A stretch of 64,000 nucleotides of DNA from Butyrivibrio sp. (GCF_015056685.1 NZ_SVFW01000003.1:50523-114522); one strand, 5' to 3'. Counted from the stretch's first letter, positions 42,251 through 51,368 are shown. The notes: generated by a model not told the origin, from the sequence alone. Numbers and translations: made by a program.

Positions 42251-42790
42251 TTAGATGACTGTCTCATCGACTCTTCTGCGAAGCTCGGATAACCTTCCCT
42301 TTACTGTTCCGTCAAAGAGCTGTCCCTCAAGATCTACTCTCACGCCGCCAAGAACGCTGCTATCAACCTTCTGTCGTAGCAATACTTTCTTGCCGCTTAT
42401 GTTCTCAAGTTTGGCCTTGAGAAGTGAAAGCTGAGAATCATCTAAGGCTACTGCCGTGGTAACAAGGGCATCAGCGATGCCGTGTTCCTCGTTGTAGCAT
42501 CTTCTGTATCTCTTTTGACATGCAGAAAACTCTCTTAGGATTCCCTTCTCAATGAGAATCTTGATGAAGTTTAAAAGGTACTCCTGGCAACCATCACCAA
42601 GTGCCTGGTCAACCAGCTGAAGCCTTTCCTTCTTTGGGACTGAGGGTTCCGAGAGGAGTGTTACATAATCCGGATTCTCTTTGAAGATTCCGTTTATTAC
42701 CTCCATTTCGCCCAATATTTCATCCGATAGGTTTGATTCCGCTGCCAGATCATATAGGCTCTGCCCATAAAGATCTCCAGCTTTACTCAT
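42251..42790 (-). CDS. atpH: ATP synthase delta subunit
   Basis: Peripheral stalk protein of 179 residues. The N-terminal six-helix bundle (YGQSLYDLAAESNLSDEILGEMEVINGIF) and the C-terminal motif SVLGGVRVDLEGQLFDGTVKGRLSELRR are typical of OSCP/delta. It links F1 alpha to the b-subunit stalk. The gap to atpF is 181 bases and holds a tandem repeat. Confidence 0.96.
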   Translation of the reverse strand: MSKAGDLYGQSLYDLAAESNLSDEILGEMEVINGIFKENPDYVTLLSEPSVPKKERLQLVDQALGDGCQEYLLNFIKILIEKGILREFSACQKRYRRCYNEEHGIADALVTTAVALDDSQLSLLKAKLENISGKKVLLRQKVDSSVLGGVRVDLEGQLFDGTVKGRLSELRRRVDETVI

Positions 42791-42872
42791 AGTTTCTCCT
42801 TCGTCGAAACTCTGATTCGCATGCCATTAAATTTGCCTTCGGCAAGGGCATGCTCACCCTTGTTTCATTTTC

Positions 42873-42955
42873 TTACGCCCTCAGCAGCAAGTGCTTTCGG
42901 GCTGATTCTAATTTTTCTCCTTATTACGCCCTCAGCAGCAAGTGCTTTCGGGCTG
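42873..42955. repeat. Tandem 32-bp direct repeat in the atpF-atpH gap
   Basis: A perfect 32-base sequence (starting TTACGCCCTCAGCAGCAAG) occurs at 42873-42904 and again at 42924-42955, a 51-base period. On the transcript strand each copy can form a small GCCC...GGGC hairpin and is followed by an AAGGAGAAA-like stretch. It probably arose by local duplication and may adjust processing between atpF and atpH. Confidence 0.75.
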
Positions 42956-42971
42956 TTTCCTGTCTCTTAAT

Positions 42972-43502
42972 TTATGCTCCAACTTGATTGATGAACTCAT
43001 CAATAAGTTTCTTATGATCGGCTTCGTTGATCTCTTTTTCAACAACTTTGCCTGCAATATCCATTGCAAGTGAGCCAATCTCGTCTTTGGCCTCGTTGAC
43101 CGCCTTTTTCCTTTCCTGCTCAATATCAGCAGCCGCCCTGGCTTTGATGCCTGCTGCCTCTTCCTGTGCCTCTTTTACAAGGGCATCAGCTTTGCTCTGC
43201 GCCTCTTTCTGTGCGTCAGATACAATCTTTGCAGCCTCAGCATGAGCGCTGGTCAGGCTATCTTCGTATTGATCTTTAAGAGAATCGGCTTCTTCCTTGG
43301 CCTCTCTAGCTTCCCTGATCGTCTTATCAGCAAGATTTTTTCTCTTTTCAAGAATGTCATTGATAGGCTTGAAAAGAAACTTCTTTATCAGGAACATCTG
43401 AATGAACAAGTTGATTATCGTTGCGATAAATGTCCAGGGAACCAATGTAACCAGCTCCTGCGTGTTTTCCGCAGAAAGCATCATTAGAGCCTGTAATTGC
43501 AT
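42972..43502 (-). CDS. atpF: ATP synthase b subunit
   Basis: Protein of 176 residues with one membrane helix (about 20-42, VPWTFIATIINLFIQMFLIKKFLF), the KPINDILEKRKN motif just after it, and a long charged coiled coil (EAREAKEEADSLKDQYEDSL ... EQERKKAVNEAKDEI). It forms the stator stalk of F0. AAAGGAG precedes the start. Confidence 0.96.
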   Translation of the reverse strand: MQLQALMMLSAENTQELVTLVPWTFIATIINLFIQMFLIKKFLFKPINDILEKRKNLADKTIREAREAKEEADSLKDQYEDSLTSAHAEAAKIVSDAQKEAQSKADALVKEAQEEAAGIKARAAADIEQERKKAVNEAKDEIGSLAMDIAGKVVEKEINEADHKKLIDEFINQVGA

Positions 43503-43530
43503 ATATATTCTCCTTTTAAAAAATTAGAGA

Positions 43531-43812
43531 TTAGTTTAAGTATCCCATGAACATTCCAGGTGCAACGAAGATAAGAAGAAGACCTGTAACGAAACCGTAA
43601 ATACCGGTTGTCTCTGCAACGGCACAACCAAGAAGCATAGTACTTGTTACATCGCCCTTACACTCAGGCTGACGTCCAATAGCTTCAAGAGCCTTAGAAA
43701 CAGCAGTTCCTTCACCAATACCAGGTCCGATACCAGCTATCAGTGCACATCCAGCACCAATACCGCATCCTGCAAGTGCAATACCTTTTGCTAAAATCTG
43801 AAAATCACCCAT
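43531..43812 (-). CDS. atpE: ATP synthase c subunit, two-carboxylate type
   Basis: Rotor ring subunit of 93 residues with two membrane helices and the RQPE loop (47-50). The ion-binding residues can be read: Glu34 in GPGIGEGTA on helix 1, and Glu67, Thr68, Thr69 and Tyr72 in AETTGIY on helix 2. Na+-type rings such as that of Ilyobacter carry Gln, Glu-Ser-Thr and Tyr at these places; here the Gln is a second Glu, the two-carboxylate pattern described for Fusobacterium nucleatum. Na+ coupling is therefore likely, though not proven. An AGGAGG site precedes ATG. Confidence 0.96.
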   Translation of the reverse strand: MGDFQILAKGIALAGCGIGAGCALIAGIGPGIGEGTAVSKALEAIGRQPECKGDVTSTMLLGCAVAETTGIYGFVTGLLLIFVAPGMFMGYLN

Positions 43813-43879
43813 GTTTTTTGCCTCCTAAAATATGGTTTTTAGTTTAATAAATGATTCAATATTTGGTTTTAAATTTTGC

Positions 43880-44650
43880 TTAGCCTTCTTCTGCCGCATT
43901 GGCGATGTACATGACGGTCAGCATACAGAAGATAAATGCCTGCATGCATCCTGAGAACCAGTCAAAATATACGCCTGTAATTGCCGGAATACCTACGCTA
44001 AGAATTGGTATGTTGGATAAGAAATTGCCAACAACTCCGGGGATGAGTCCAAACAATGCTGCGGACGCAAGACCCAAAGCCCAATAGATAAGTCCGTCGA
44101 TTACTACGCCTGAAAGGATATTTCCAAAGTGACGGCAAGCCATACTAACCGGTGTAGCAAGCTCTGACAAGATGTTAAATGGTGTCATAACTGCTATAGG
44201 TGTTGTGAATCCCTTTAAGTATCCGCCAACTCCATTGGTCTTGATCTTAGTAGCTGTGATCATGATGAAAACAACTACAGCCCAACCGGCTTCTGTCGAT
44301 AAGTCTGCTGTAGGACTACGCAGTCCCACAAGGCTGATAAGATTTGATATTACACTTGTGGCAAAAAGAGCTGACACAAATGGTATCAATTTATCGAACT
44401 TATTGCCTCCAGTATTGTTACGGACAAAATTATTGCCCATTTCCACAAGCATTTCTGCAAATGCCTGTCGTTTGGAAATATTCTCAATACGTAGGTCTCT
44501 TGTGAGGAAGATACACAATCCTGTGATAATTATCATTACAAGCCAGCTGACGATCAGCGTCTCTGTAATATTGAAGTCACCAAGAATCGGAATTCCTGTG
44601 TGGATCGTATAGTATATCTTCGGTCCAACGACTGAGAAATCATTACTCAT
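43880..44650 (-). CDS. atpB: ATP synthase a subunit
   Basis: Integral F0 subunit of 256 residues that forms the ion half-channels against the c ring. Several membrane segments are evident, plus the conserved region PFNILSELATPVSMACRHFGNILSG with the essential Arg (about 167-191) and a C-terminal segment MQAFIFCMLTVMYIANAAEEG. It starts 10 bases after the small subunit I-like gene. Confidence 0.96.
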   Translation of the reverse strand: MSNDFSVVGPKIYYTIHTGIPILGDFNITETLIVSWLVMIIITGLCIFLTRDLRIENISKRQAFAEMLVEMGNNFVRNNTGGNKFDKLIPFVSALFATSVISNLISLVGLRSPTADLSTEAGWAVVVFIMITATKIKTNGVGGYLKGFTTPIAVMTPFNILSELATPVSMACRHFGNILSGVVIDGLIYWALGLASAALFGLIPGVVGNFLSNIPILSVGIPAITGVYFDWFSGCMQAFIFCMLTVMYIANAAEEG

Positions 44651-44660
44651 ATCTTCGCCT

Positions 44661-45071
44661 TCAACCTCCTTTCCCCGCAGACAAGATCCCGCGTAGTTTG
44701 ATTATGATGCTCGGGATGAAAAGCGGTGCAATTCCTGACACCAGGTTGAATACCGGCAAAACAATAGCAAGTATCACCCACAGGAACTGGAGCATGGTCC
44801 TATATCTATAGCTTACGCTCATAGTCCTTCTTGCTCTCTCTTCATCCGTTATTGATGCAACTTTTTGCACTGATACAGCCATCCAGAAAAAATTACCAAC
44901 GGCCACTATAAAGCCGCCTATTCCACCTAAGATGACCTTTATGTCAAATGGTGCCCAATCCGGAACAACCATGTGCAAAACATAAAACACTACATATATC
45001 ACAAGAACCCCAACTGCTGTTCCTGCTGCAATTATCCCCGTTTCTTTCTTTACAGCATCCTGTAATTTCAT
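44661..45071 (-). CDS. atpI: ATP synthase subunit I-like membrane protein
   Basis: Protein of 136 residues with four hydrophobic segments (about 13-33, 44-66, 91-110, 112-128) and a charged loop TDEERARRTMSVSYRYRTM. Sequence and position directly before atpB fit the AtpI group, which helps assemble the c ring. Sequence identity in this group is low, so the call rests largely on topology and location. Confidence 0.75.
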   Translation of the reverse strand: MKLQDAVKKETGIIAAGTAVGVLVIYVVFYVLHMVVPDWAPFDIKVILGGIGGFIVAVGNFFWMAVSVQKVASITDEERARRTMSVSYRYRTMLQFLWVILAIVLPVFNLVSGIAPLFIPSIIIKLRGILSAGKGG

Positions 45072-45101
45072 ACTTTCCTTTGTCTCCTGTCGAATTAAAT
45101 A

Positions 45102-45380
45102 TCAGAAGTGTTTATTAAAATAGACTTCTGTACTGGATTTTTCTTTTTTCTTTTTCTCTTCCCTGTGAATCACTGCCAGATAAACTTTATAGGCAGTTGT
45201 CATAGATCCTCCCAGGCCCAATATGAACCCCGGTATATAAACCCAAGCCCCGACCGAAAGTCTGGTGCATAGAAGATAACAGATGAATAAACACATAAGT
45301 AGTGGCATAAGGAGTGATAGGCCAAGTTGTCCGACCATAGCAAATTGACTTAATATTTCTGACATTCGCTTTGCCTGCAT
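45102..45380 (-). CDS. AtpZ/AtpI-like F0F1 accessory protein
   Basis: First gene of the atp operon, 92 residues, with two membrane helices and a short turn (QFAMVGQLGLSLLMPLLMCLFICYLL; YIPGFILGLGGSMTTAYKVY). A Lys/Glu-rich tail follows. This is the hairpin pattern of the small F0F1 subunit family often called AtpZ or AtpQ, suggested to aid Mg2+ handling or assembly. ATG 45380 (GGAG 12 bases away) or the internal ATG 45365 could be the start. Confidence 0.7.
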   Translation of the reverse strand: MQAKRMSEILSQFAMVGQLGLSLLMPLLMCLFICYLLCTRLSVGAWVYIPGFILGLGGSMTTAYKVYLAVIHREEKKKKEKSSTEVYFNKHF

Positions 45381-45453
45381 TTTGGGGCTTTACTCCTTTC
45401 GTTGTTGTCGCAAAACCGTTTATTGAGCATAAAATAAACAGTATAACAAGTTA

Positions 45454-45482
45454 ATAATACACTTTTTGCCTATAATTCTCAA
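45454..45482 (-). promoter_or_regulatory. Promoter of the atp operon
   Basis: Minus-strand TTGAGA (45477-45482), 17 bases, TATTAT (45454-45459), about 75 bases before the first gene. It lies between the chemotaxis-gene terminator and the operon. Confidence 0.78.
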
Positions 45483-45527
45483 CCTTGTTGGACAATTTGT
45501 GCGACTTTTCTATCTTTATAAAAAATA

Positions 45528-45570
45528 GACCGAAGTCCGCTATAATTCTGTGAATTCTCGGACTCCGGTC
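45528..45570 (-). terminator. Terminator after the chemotaxis receptor gene
   Basis: Stem of 12 bp (GACCGGAGTCCG, one wobble), 19-base loop, then TATTTTTT on the minus strand, 44 bases after the receptor stop. Confidence 0.88.
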
Positions 45571-45613
45571 ATAATATTTATAAATATTTTATCAAAATTT
45601 CGGTTATTGTTCT

Positions 45614-47644
45614 TTAAATTTTAAACTGGTTGATGAGCCCTTCGATTGCATCTGATGAGTCAGATACCGCAGCAGCACTGCTATCAACGCCTTTGGAGTT
45701 AACAGCCACCTGCTCAGCACTTGTAGCAAGTGTAGTAGCTGTAGCGCTGACTTCCTGAGTACTTGCTGACTGCTCTTCTGAAATTGCTGCCATAGAAGTT
45801 GCAATCTCATCAACATTTCCTACTTTAGCAATCATATCGCCAACAATGTCGCTTGCTTCGTCAAGACTTCTGAAGATTTCTTCAAATGTAGACCCTGCTG
45901 TTGTAACAGCCTCCATGTTGGAGTTGATTTCTTCCATATTTGTCTTGGACTTATCTGACAGATCCTGAATCTGTGATGTGATATCTTTAATGATTTCTGC
46001 AATTTGTGTAGTTGATTCAGCACTATTATTGGCAAGCTGTCCAATCTCTGTAGCAACAACAGCAAAGCCTTTTCCTGCTTCTCCGGCTCTTGCTGCCTCG
46101 ATTGAAGCGTTGAGTGAAAGGAGGTTAGTCTGTTCAGCGATTGAAGTTATCATTTCTATGATAGAGTTGATCTTATTAGCAGATTCTCCTACATCTCCAA
46201 CAACTCTGTTCATATCTTCCATAGAAGATGAGATATTTGTCATTCCTGTCTGGACAGCTTCCATATCTCGCTGTCCTTCTTTTGCCTTTGTTACCAGGCT
46301 GTCCATTGTATCCTGAGTCTGATGGCTCTTGTCAGTAAGGTTACTTACTTCCTGCGCAAGTGTTGTTGCCTGATTAGCAAGCTCTGTAACAGCGTCCGCC
46401 ATATCGTCCATAGCACCCTGAATCTGCTGCATTGCCTTACTCTGTTCATCTGCCTGCTCATTTAAGTCGCTGGATGCATTCTTGGAGTTAGTTGCTTCTG
46501 AAGCCAACTTACCCGTAACATTTTTAAGTTCCGCCAAAGTATCTCGCATCTGGTTGACATAGTTGAACATGTTGTTGTTCATTACGCCAATTTCATTTTC
46601 GTTTTCTCCGCCTTTTTGGATATCAACAGTAAAGTCTCCATTTGCGATTCTTGTAATGTTGTCTGTAAGGCTGCTTACCGGCTTTGTTATCATCTTATTG
46701 ATGATAATGTACATTATTACACCCATAGCTATTATCATTATCAGGGCTATAATAACTGTTATTGCTATAAATCTATAAAGAGATGCCAAAACATCAGATA
46801 CTTTAGTAAAGGATACAAGATACCAGGTTGTTCCTGTTACGTTATTGAATGCAACGTAGTAATCTGCGCCGTCTGTTCCATGAATTGTCTTTATTTCACT
46901 AGTTCCACCTGCAGATACAATCTGCGCAACTTCCTGTATAAAAGAATCATTTGGATACTCAGATACATCTTTTCCTATCTGGTCTTCTGCAGGAGATGCG
47001 ATCATTGTAGTTCCTGAAAACATCATTGTTGAACCTGTTCCAAGAGGCTTAAACGCACTTGTCTCACTTGAAACATCGTTAAGGAACACATCTGATGAAA
47101 TTACGCCGGATCTTCCATCTTTCAGAGTGATTTTTCTTGATATGGCCGCTACCATCTCACCTGTACTAAGGTCAACTGAAGGAGGATTCAATGTCATTGT
47201 GCTGTTAGCACTACCATATGTATACCATTCTCTTGCTGTAGGGTCATATCCTGCATCGGGAACCCATCCGGATATATCAATATAATCTTTATTGGAAAGT
47301 CCAATATAGAAACCTGTGTATGTCTCAGTAAACTGTGACTGCGTGTACTGATAGGCATCAATTAGTTCCTGATCATTTTCAAAAGTGTTATTCTGCACGC
47401 TGTCTGCAATTCCATCAAAATAAACTTTAATACTCTCAATTGTCCCGCTAATCTCAGCAGCATTAGCTCTTGCTTCCTGAGCAAGTCCATTTGTAGCCTG
47501 CTGCTCAATTACCCCTTTTGCCTGTATTGCAATAAATACTGTAACAATTGCAATGGCTGCCATCACCATAGGCAACATCACAAGCAAAAGCTGAGCACTA
47601 ATACTTTTTCCTTGTCTTTTTGCTTTCTTACTATTATCTGACAT
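45614..47644 (-). CDS. Methyl-accepting chemotaxis protein with extracellular Cache-type sensor
   Basis: Receptor of 676 residues. A first membrane helix (about 17-40), an extracellular double-Cache-like sensor (about 45-290, FYIGLSNKDYIDISGWVPDAGYDPTAREWY), a second helix (about 296-320), a HAMP linker and a long coiled signalling domain. The conserved hairpin tip is EQTNLLSLNASIEAARAGEAGKGF. This sensor class usually binds amino acids or other small organic ligands; the ligand is unknown. An AAGGAGG site precedes ATG. TATACT lies about 40 bases upstream without a matching -35. No other motility gene is nearby. Confidence 0.94.
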   Translation of the reverse strand: MSDNSKKAKRQGKSISAQLLLVMLPMVMAAIAIVTVFIAIQAKGVIEQQATNGLAQEARANAAEISGTIESIKVYFDGIADSVQNNTFENDQELIDAYQYTQSQFTETYTGFYIGLSNKDYIDISGWVPDAGYDPTAREWYTYGSANSTMTLNPPSVDLSTGEMVAAISRKITLKDGRSGVISSDVFLNDVSSETSAFKPLGTGSTMMFSGTTMIASPAEDQIGKDVSEYPNDSFIQEVAQIVSAGGTSEIKTIHGTDGADYYVAFNNVTGTTWYLVSFTKVSDVLASLYRFIAITVIIALIMIIAMGVIMYIIINKMITKPVSSLTDNITRIANGDFTVDIQKGGENENEIGVMNNNMFNYVNQMRDTLAELKNVTGKLASEATNSKNASSDLNEQADEQSKAMQQIQGAMDDMADAVTELANQATTLAQEVSNLTDKSHQTQDTMDSLVTKAKEGQRDMEAVQTGMTNISSSMEDMNRVVGDVGESANKINSIIEMITSIAEQTNLLSLNASIEAARAGEAGKGFAVVATEIGQLANNSAESTTQIAEIIKDITSQIQDLSDKSKTNMEEINSNMEAVTTAGSTFEEIFRSLDEASDIVGDMIAKVGNVDEIATSMAAISEEQSASTQEVSATATTLATSAEQVAVNSKGVDSSAAAVSDSSDAIEGLINQFKI

Positions 47645-47741
47645 GTTCGCCTCCTTAAAAAAATGTCACAATAATAGTATAGTCCACAATAATTAACGAA
47701 ATATAAATTAAATGTATATTTAATATTAAATATGCAACATT

Positions 47742-47774
47742 AAAAAAAGCGCCAAACTATGCACGTTTGACGCT
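47742..47774 (-). terminator. Terminator after the GT-C membrane protein gene
   Basis: Minus-strand 10-bp stem AGCGTCAAAC with its complement (one wobble), 7-base loop and seven T, 8 bases after the stop codon. Confidence 0.88.
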
Positions 47775-47781
47775 TGTATTA

Positions 47782-49371
47782 TTATTCAAAAATATATACT
47801 TTATATGGGCCAAAATCATACTCGATAAACCCCAGTTTAATTAGAGCATTTATCTCGCTTTCCTCTGGAAGATACATCACGTAATTGCAGGACACATCAT
47901 ATGGCTCCGGGGCCCAAAAACTGTATTTTACCCCATCTCCATTGTTGCCATATTTATTGTGATCGTATTCATATGGAGATATTTCTTTTGCCCAAAGGTA
48001 ATAAATATAGGCTTCATTGGCTCCACCCACATATGTAAGCCTTGATTTTACGTTTTCCGGCTGGTCATCAAGGAAGTTATATACATCTGTCGGGTCTTCT
48101 GCAAAAAGTCTTTGTGGGTAAACTGTATCTGCATATTTATTGAAATAAAAATCTACAAACTGCACACCATTTATCAGATAGAGTACCAAAAGGCAGATTG
48201 CAAGGGCAGTTGACGCAAACTTCTGCCTGTTTCTGTCAAAAAGAAATTCAACAGTCGCTACAATAAAGAAGGCCAGACCAAAAAACGCGCTATTTATCCT
48301 GTATGTGGTAACCCCTTGTATGAACAGTCCAAAAAGAAGCACAGAAAAAGTGTAGATAAGGATAACACTTTCAAATCTTATCTTCTTTTCGCGAACACTT
48401 TTTACAAGCCTTGTCAGAGTATATAGCCCACCAAAAGCGATAATCGGAAGCGAGAACATATAAAGGGCTCCAAACTGAGGAAATGAATCAAAATCAGTGT
48501 TGTCCGCCCTGAAGAGACTATCAAAGGTCCATCTAAGGTTTGGCTTAACCTGGTCAAAGACGATGTCATCAAGTCTGTAATTTAAGACTATCGGAATTGT
48601 CATGGGTCCTATGTGTATCGCAGGAAGTCCATATATATTCACAACCTGAAGAAGTATCTGTGGAATGGCAAAGATAATAACCGGGATCGTAAAGGCTATC
48701 ATTGAGCTTATAGCGACTTTTTTTCTAATGGCGATAAGGTAGATTATCAAGAATAAGTAAAATAAAGGAAGAACCACATCGCTGAGGGCATAGGAATAAA
48801 AGGTTATTCCTGTTACTGTCCCAAGAAGAACAAAGCAGGTCTTTTTCCCATAGTTCTCGTCTCTAAGACAATACTCCAAGACATTGAGCATTATAACGCT
48901 TAGCCCCAGCATAAGATTGCAATCAAGAGCTATGCGCCCGGCCTGCGTAAAATAAGGGATTGTCAGGTATATAAACAGATATATGATACTGGCTCTTTTA
49001 CCTGAAACTATGCGAACGAGGCGCCAGCCAAAGATTCCGGCAAGCATTGAAAAAATGACCGATGGGAGTCGTAGCATAAGCGGTGTAAATCCGCCTAAAA
49101 GAATAAACGGAACTGTGAGATAACAATATAATGCGCTCTGTCCGCCGCCATAATTGCTTAAGTACATGGGAAAACTGTTAAGATATCTGTCCACGCCAAA
49201 GTGAGCTATGCACCAGGAATCATACCCCATGCCTATCTCATCAACGTGGAGGCCTCGTGGTATATCACTAAGTTTATATAATCTCAAGATAAGCGCAAGA
49301 ACCAGCATTACTACAGAAACAACTGTATAGAAATATTTTGAATCTTTTATTTTTCGAAGATTTAGAATCAT
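47782..49371 (-). CDS. GT-C membrane glycosyltransferase-like protein (ArnT/PMT type)
   Basis: Integral membrane protein of 529 residues with ten or more hydrophobic segments. The first outer loop carries DIPRGLHVDEIGMGYDSW, including the Asp-Glu pair expected in ArnT/protein-mannosyltransferase-like GT-C enzymes. A Tyr-rich soluble end follows the last helix. It probably transfers a sugar from a polyprenyl-phosphate donor to a cell-surface acceptor. I chose ATG 49371 with GGGGGAG upstream. The open frame continues to 49494, but it would run through the aspS terminator and overlap aspS, so that extension is rejected. Confidence 0.78.
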   Translation of the reverse strand: MILNLRKIKDSKYFYTVVSVVMLVLALILRLYKLSDIPRGLHVDEIGMGYDSWCIAHFGVDRYLNSFPMYLSNYGGGQSALYCYLTVPFILLGGFTPLMLRLPSVIFSMLAGIFGWRLVRIVSGKRASIIYLFIYLTIPYFTQAGRIALDCNLMLGLSVIMLNVLEYCLRDENYGKKTCFVLLGTVTGITFYSYALSDVVLPLFYLFLIIYLIAIRKKVAISSMIAFTIPVIIFAIPQILLQVVNIYGLPAIHIGPMTIPIVLNYRLDDIVFDQVKPNLRWTFDSLFRADNTDFDSFPQFGALYMFSLPIIAFGGLYTLTRLVKSVREKKIRFESVILIYTFSVLLFGLFIQGVTTYRINSAFFGLAFFIVATVEFLFDRNRQKFASTALAICLLVLYLINGVQFVDFYFNKYADTVYPQRLFAEDPTDVYNFLDDQPENVKSRLTYVGGANEAYIYYLWAKEISPYEYDHNKYGNNGDGVKYSFWAPEPYDVSCNYVMYLPEESEINALIKLGFIEYDFGPYKVYIFE

Positions 49372-49394
49372 TGCTCCCCCAAAAAGTATAGTGT

Positions 49395-49434
49395 AAAAAA
49401 GCACTATCACCATTATATCAGTGACAGTGCTTTT
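49395..49434 (-). terminator. Terminator after aspS
   Basis: Stem of 14 bp (AAAAGCACTGTCAC with its complement, one wobble), 10-base loop and six T, 14 bases after the aspS stop. Confidence 0.9.
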
Positions 49435-49447
49435 ATTCATCATATTA

Positions 49448-51256
49448 TCAAGCTTCGTCTTCTGTCTTTGTAACAGCAATATGGAGCTCTTCAAGCTGCT
49501 TGTCTGTAACGTATCCTGGAGCGCCCATCATAATATCCTGTGCATTCTTGTTCATAGGGAAAGGAATGATCTCACGGATTGAATCCTCACCTGCAAGAAG
49601 CATTACCATACGGTCTACACCGGGAGCAATTCCTGCGTGTGGCGGTGCGCCATAGCAGAATGCGTTGTACATAGCAGGGAACTTAGCCTTAACATCCTCC
49701 TCGCCAAGTCTTACCATCTCGAAGGCCTTGATCATGATCTCAGGATCGTGGTTACGAACAGCACCTGATGAAAGCTCTACACCATTACATACAAGGTCAT
49801 ACTGATCAGCAGTGATTGAAAGAGGATCTATCTCACCTCTCTCTGCCTTAAGAAGTGTCTCAAGTCCACCTGAAGGCATTGAGAATGGGTTGTGACAGAA
49901 CTCAAGCTCGCCTGACTCCTCACCGATCTCATACATAGGGAAGTCTACGATCCAGCAGAATGCATACTGCTCTTTGTCCATATGTCCAGGTACTGCAGCA
50001 CCGAATGTCTTAACAATAACACCGGCTGTCTTCTGAGCTGCACCAAGCTTTCCGCTTGAAAGGACTACGAGATCGCCAGCCTTAAGTGAAAGAGCTGAAA
50101 CAACTGCATCCTTAATAGGTGCAACAAATTTGGAGATACCACCAACAAGCTCTCCGTTCTCATCCATTCTGAACCAGTAAGCCTTATTGCCTGACTGAAC
50201 TTCTACATCTGCGATTGTCTTGTCGATGAACTTTCTGCTTTCCTTGAAATCAGAAATAACTACAGCTTTGATTCTTACGTTTGTATCGCTGCCGTCCTCA
50301 GCCTTTGTTGCAAAAGGTCCGAAACCGCAATCAGCAAGGCTTTCTGTAACGTCATCAACTGTGAGATCTATACGAAGATCAGGCTTGTCTGAACCATATT
50401 TTTCCATAGCCTCAAGATATGGAATTCTCATAAATGGAGCGCCTGATGCACGATTGTATGTACCGTATTTTGCAAAGATAGGAGGAAGAACATCCTCAAG
50501 CACTGCAAATACGTCTTCCTGAGAAGCAAAAGCCATCTCCATATCAAGCTGGTAGAACTCTCCCGGGCTTCTGTCTCCTCTTGCATCCTCATCTCTAAAG
50601 CAAGGTGCAATCTGGAAATAGCGGTCAAATCCCGCTGTCATGAGGAGCTGTTTGAACTGCTGTGGAGCCTGTGGAAGTGCATAGAACTTACCGGGATGCT
50701 TTCTTGCAGGTACAAGGTAATCTCTTGCTCCCTCAGGAGATGATGCTGTAAGGATAGGAGTTGTGATCTCCAAAAATCCGTGCTCTGTCATAGCCTGACG
50801 AAGAGCTGCAACAACATTGCATCTGAGAATAATATTCTTTTTAACTTCAGGATTTCTAAGATCAAGATATCTGTATTTAAGTCTTGCTGTCTCATCTGCT
50901 TCTCTTGAGTGGTTGATCTCAAATGGAAGCTCGTTATAACGGCAACGTCCAAGAACAGTAATGTTTTCAGGAACAACTTCTATGTCTCCTGTTGCCTGTT
51001 TAGGGTTCTTAGAACTTCTCTCTCTTACTACACCCTTTACTGAAATAGTTGATTCCTTGTTGATGGCCTTGGCTGTCTTAACCATCTCCTCTGTCTCAAG
51101 GACGATCTGTGTTGTGCCATAGAAGTCTCTTAAAACTACAAAGCCAAGTCCGCTTCCAACTTCACGCATGTTCTCGAGCCAGCCAACAAGAGTAACGCTC
51201 TCGCCGACATTTTCCATGCGCAGCTCGCCACAGTTATGTGTACGTGATTGCATCAT
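49448..51256 (-). CDS. aspS: Aspartyl-tRNA synthetase
   Basis: Class II synthetase of 602 residues that charges tRNA-Asp. The N-terminal anticodon-binding OB fold (HNCGELRMENVGESVTLVGWLENMREVG), motif 2 (FRDEDARGDRSPGEFYQLDMEMAF), the bacterial GAD insertion and motif 3 (GIAPGVDRMVMLL) are all present, giving the long bacterial form. ATG 51256 has GGAG 9 bases upstream; ATG 51271 has no site. No T-box was seen in the short leader behind the terminator at 51287-51330. Confidence 0.97.
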   Translation of the reverse strand: MMQSRTHNCGELRMENVGESVTLVGWLENMREVGSGLGFVVLRDFYGTTQIVLETEEMVKTAKAINKESTISVKGVVRERSSKNPKQATGDIEVVPENITVLGRCRYNELPFEINHSREADETARLKYRYLDLRNPEVKKNIILRCNVVAALRQAMTEHGFLEITTPILTASSPEGARDYLVPARKHPGKFYALPQAPQQFKQLLMTAGFDRYFQIAPCFRDEDARGDRSPGEFYQLDMEMAFASQEDVFAVLEDVLPPIFAKYGTYNRASGAPFMRIPYLEAMEKYGSDKPDLRIDLTVDDVTESLADCGFGPFATKAEDGSDTNVRIKAVVISDFKESRKFIDKTIADVEVQSGNKAYWFRMDENGELVGGISKFVAPIKDAVVSALSLKAGDLVVLSSGKLGAAQKTAGVIVKTFGAAVPGHMDKEQYAFCWIVDFPMYEIGEESGELEFCHNPFSMPSGGLETLLKAERGEIDPLSITADQYDLVCNGVELSSGAVRNHDPEIMIKAFEMVRLGEEDVKAKFPAMYNAFCYGAPPHAGIAPGVDRMVMLLAGEDSIREIIPFPMNKNAQDIMMGAPGYVTDKQLEELHIAVTKTEDEA

Positions 51257-51286
51257 ACTTAAATACTCCATTTCATATTTTATATC

Positions 51287-51330
51287 AAAAAAAATCGTGC
51301 GTAGGTTGGTAAAAAACCAATACTACGCAC
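51287..51330 (-). terminator. Terminator between the unknown secreted-protein gene and aspS
   Basis: Minus-strand GTGCGTAG stem with its complement, an inner 5-bp stem, and a run of eight T. It lies 39 bases after the stop at 51369. Confidence 0.85.
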
Positions 51331-51368
51331 AACATTTTAGACTATCATTGTAAATGTTTCAAGAGCTT

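Noticed and set aside
45978..47017. Plus-strand ORFs of 112 and 133 residues
   Set aside because: They are antisense to the chemotaxis receptor and have no ribosome site or family signal.
51257..51368. Possible T-box leader before aspS
   Set aside because: Only a simple terminator hairpin lies here. There is no AGGGUGG-type T-box sequence and no specifier stem.
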